A DNA stretch of 16,186 bases from F1-60-MAGs149 sp037133215. Lineage in GTDB: Bacteria > Actinomycetota > Thermoleophilia > Gaiellales > F1-60-MAGs149. The stretch's first letter is position 1; each line of letters begins with the position of its first letter. The stretch is from positions 1 through 16,186 of the forward strand of contig JBAXOM010000050.1 of the NCBI GenBank assembly GCA_037133215.1, given 5' to 3'. Positions 14,196-16,186 of this stretch are shown piece after piece. Under the pieces are notes generated by a model that was given only the letters and a program-made list of their open reading frames with translations, was not told the DNA's origin and did no database searches. The position numbers were made by a program, and so were the translations under genes.

Positions 14196-14621
14196 TCAGC
14201 CGACGGCGAGCATCCACAGCACGAGCGCGCCACGCGCGCTCCACGCGAGTGTGCGAATCCAGTTCGTCGTCACCAGTCGATGGTGGGCGGCTGCGTCGTA
14301 CCCCTGGCCAAGTCGTCCGTGCATCGGGACGGAATACAGGACGGTGGCCGCCCAGATGACGATGAGCAGGGCTGCGCCAAGCAGTGCAGTCCAGAGGGGA
14401 ATCTCCGCGGGGCGCCAGATCAACAAGGCGATCACGGTCGCAGCCTCGACGAGCATTGGCAGTCCAACGACGCGCGTTGTCAGGCGCACGTTGCGCTCCT
14501 GGTACTGCGGCAAGGCCGAGCCAATATCCGCAAAGAGCGGGTAGTGCGCAACCTGGCACATCCAGATCACACCGACCATCACGAGCGTCGCGGCTGCCTG
14601 CGCCGCGAGGAGCCAGGTCAC
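14196..14621 (-). CDS. Conserved four-helix membrane protein, coupled to glcF
   Basis: A 141-residue integral membrane protein with helices at about 3-24, 51-69, 76-98 and 123-140. Conserved-looking blocks are HYPLF (26-30), VPMHGRL (98-104) and NWIRTLAWSARG (120-131). These recur in a widespread uncharacterised family that resembles DUF1772-type proteins; that link is from memory and tentative. The GTG at 14621 overlaps the glcF stop as GTGA, so it is probably translated with the glycolate oxidase genes. Its function is unknown. Confidence 0.78.
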   Translation of the reverse strand: MTWLLAAQAAATLVMVGVIWMCQVAHYPLFADIGSALPQYQERNVRLTTRVVGLPMLVEAATVIALLIWRPAEIPLWTALLGAALLIVIWAATVLYSVPMHGRLGQGYDAAAHHRLVTTNWIRTLAWSARGALVLWMLAVG

Positions 14622-16030
14622 GTCGGCGACCCTGCACTCTTGAGGAGCGCGCGGCGGCGTGCCAAGAACCCGGCTGCGTCCTCGCCGCGGAGCGAGGCAT
14701 CCACCAGTTCGATCGGGTGGAAGGTCGGGATCGGCTCGCCCTCAGCACCGAGGTTTGCCGAAATCTGCAGGAGGCAGCCCGGGTTCGCCGCCGCCAAGGC
14801 GTCGGGGGCAACCGAGCGCACGTTGGCAGCCTTGAGGCGCCCGAGTTCGGCGGCTGGTTCCGGGTTGATCAGGTTGTAGACACCCGCAGAGCCGCAGCAG
14901 ATCGCTGCGTCGGGGATCTCGCGCAGCTGGACGCCAGGAATGCTCGAGAGGACCTCGCGCGGCTGGCTACGCACGCCCTGAGCGTGGGCGAGATGACAGG
15001 CGTCGTGATAGGCGACGCTCATGTCGAGTGGCCGGAGCTGAGCCGGTGGCTCGAGCTCGGCGAGTAGCTCGTGGACGTCACAGACCTTCGCTGCAAAGGC
15101 CTCGGCACGCGAGGCGAGCGATGGCTCGTCACGAAACATTTCGCCGTACTCCTTGAGCGTCGAACCGCAGCCCGCACTGTTGACGACGATGCGATCGATC
15201 GAGGGATCGTCCAGCACCCAGATCAGCGCACGGGCACGCTCTTTAGCCGATCGCTGGCGTCCAGCGTGAAGTTCGAGTGCACCACAGCAGGCCTGCTCGC
15301 TGGGGGCGACGACCTCGCAGCCGTAGGCGGTCAGGACGCGGGCAGTGGCGGCGTTGACATCGCCGAAGATTGCGCGTTGCACACAGCCGGTCAGCATCGC
15401 GACGCGCAGCTTCGCTTCGGCAGCCGGTGCGCTGTGGGCGGGTGCCTGCTCCCGCAACGCTGCCCAGGTGACGATCGGAGAGAGCGCCTCGAGCTGGCGA
15501 ACGCGCTTGGGGAGGTGTCGATAGAGCGCAGAGCGACGCACGAGACGCTGCAGCCCCGAGGCGCGGTAGGCCACGAGTGGGGCCGCGACGAGCGTCATCC
15601 GACGATGGTGGGGCAGCACGGCAAAGATCGCGTTGCGGAAGCGCTGGTCGCCGCCCTCGCGGTCGAAACGTTCTTCGACTTGTGCACGCGTCTGCTCGAT
15701 CAGGCGGTCGTACTGGACGGCGGACGGGCAGGCTGTCACACAGGCCATGCACCCGAGACACGAGTCCCAATGTCGCACCGTCGAGGCGTCCAGACCGATC
15801 TCGCCCTTCTCGGCGAGATCCATCAGCAAGATGCGGCCACGGGGCGAATCCATCTCCTCGCCCCACAACACGTAGGTCGGGCAGGTGGGAAGGCAGAAGC
15901 CGCAGTGGACGCAGTCATCGAGCAGCGCGCGCTCGGGGCCGGCGTCCTCTGCGAAGGCCTGCGTTGCGGCATTGCCGAGCGGGTGGCCGGTCGAGGGGCG
16001 CGGGGGAATGTGCGTAACCGGCAGGCTCAT
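14618..16030 (-). CDS. glcF: Glycolate oxidase iron-sulfur subunit
   Basis: A 470-residue electron-transfer subunit of glycolate dehydrogenase, which oxidises glycolate to glyoxylate with GlcD and GlcE and passes electrons to the membrane quinone pool. Two 4Fe-4S ferredoxin motifs are intact: C40, C43, C46, C50-P and C91, C94, C97, C101-P. Two cysteine-rich CCG domains follow, with C216 and CCG at 248-250 in the first, and C345 (YHDACHLAH) with CCG at 378-380 in the second. Length is slightly above the E. coli protein (about 407) because of an N-terminal extension and an Ala-rich insert near 195-206. The ATG at 16030 overlaps the glcE stop (ATGA). The smaller LutA-like proteins lack this two-domain layout, so glcF is preferred. 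Confidence 0.93.
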   Translation of the reverse strand: MSLPVTHIPPRPSTGHPLGNAATQAFAEDAGPERALLDDCVHCGFCLPTCPTYVLWGEEMDSPRGRILLMDLAEKGEIGLDASTVRHWDSCLGCMACVTACPSAVQYDRLIEQTRAQVEERFDREGGDQRFRNAIFAVLPHHRRMTLVAAPLVAYRASGLQRLVRRSALYRHLPKRVRQLEALSPIVTWAALREQAPAHSAPAAEAKLRVAMLTGCVQRAIFGDVNAATARVLTAYGCEVVAPSEQACCGALELHAGRQRSAKERARALIWVLDDPSIDRIVVNSAGCGSTLKEYGEMFRDEPSLASRAEAFAAKVCDVHELLAELEPPAQLRPLDMSVAYHDACHLAHAQGVRSQPREVLSSIPGVQLREIPDAAICCGSAGVYNLINPEPAAELGRLKAANVRSVAPDALAAANPGCLLQISANLGAEGEPIPTFHPIELVDASLRGEDAAGFLARRRALLKSAGSPT

Positions 16031-16186
16031 ACGAGCACCCCGGCTGGGTCGAGTTGCTGCTTGATCGCGGCCTCGACGATGGCAACACCCGGAGCCGCCG
16101 TGTGTGCAGCGAGTCGGTGTGTCTCGTCGCCGCGACGAGCCTGCACGTTGCCACCCAGGTCGCGGACGGCCTCGACGACGCGAGCG
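16027..16186 (-). CDS. glcE: Glycolate oxidase FAD-binding subunit, C-terminal end
   Basis: Only the last 52 codons are present; the gene runs off the right edge. The fragment ends in AAIKQQLDPAGVLV, matching the C-terminal signature of GlcE/GlcD-type FAD-linked oxidases (K-x-x-LDP-x-G-x-L). The preceding GGNVQARRGDE region fits the substrate-domain end of GlcE. Identity as GlcE rather than GlcD rests on position directly upstream of glcF with a 4-nt overlap, and on the short tail after LDPAG. GlcD would be expected further upstream, outside the window. Confidence 0.78.
   Translation of the reverse strand, partial: ARVVEAVRDLGGNVQARRGDETHRLAAHTAAPGVAIVEAAIKQQLDPAGVLV

Noticed and set aside
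1..16186. CRISPR array, tRNA, rRNA or prophage attachment site
   Set aside because: No regularly spaced repeats, cloverleaf-like sequence, rRNA signature or phage gene was seen in the window.

Overview
The window is GC-rich bacterial DNA with dense gene packing, many GTG starts and repeated 4-nt stop/start overlaps. The exported proteins, the DrrA-type ABC exporter and the short-loop cytochrome bd suggest a high-GC actinobacterium, perhaps of the Thermoleophilia kind. That assignment is an inference from style, not from a marker gene.

Layout. Positions 1-144 (minus) hold the first 48 codons of an MpaA-like zinc carboxypeptidase. Positions 194-2036 (minus) hold two tandem paralogous secreted proteins of unknown function that share a four-cysteine pattern. 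Positions 2116-3621 (minus) hold a PuuC-like aldehyde dehydrogenase. Positions 3688-4657 form a compact island: a REP-associated-type Y1 (HUH) transposase between two perfect 42-bp palindromes. The right palindrome lies inside the 5' coding part of an unknown gene (4600-5178). Base composition is visibly more AT-rich across about 3730-5080 than on either side. An SDR oxidoreductase follows at 5192.

From 6028 to 11114 a plus-strand operon runs cydA, cydB, an unrecognised four-helix membrane protein, an MDR-family quinone-oxidoreductase-like enzyme and an M20 metallopeptidase. The first four genes overlap end to start. From 11111 to 13634 (minus) lies a three-gene ABC exporter (two ABC-2 permeases and a DrrA-like ATPase), again coupled by 4-nt overlaps. 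A small membrane protein diverges from it at 13703. From 14196 to the right edge (minus) are the end of glcE, complete glcF and a coupled four-helix membrane protein, which is the glycolate oxidase locus.

The strongest candidate for something undescribed is the palindrome/transposase unit. The two palindromes share 38 of 42 positions. All four differences are paired so that each copy stays perfectly self-complementary, and they fall at the tetranucleotide at the outer edge (GTAG in one copy, TTAA in the other). That is the position of the guide tetranucleotide in known REP/RAYT systems. No tRNA, rRNA, CRISPR array or convincing rho-independent terminator was seen. No stretch longer than 300 bases lacks a gene.
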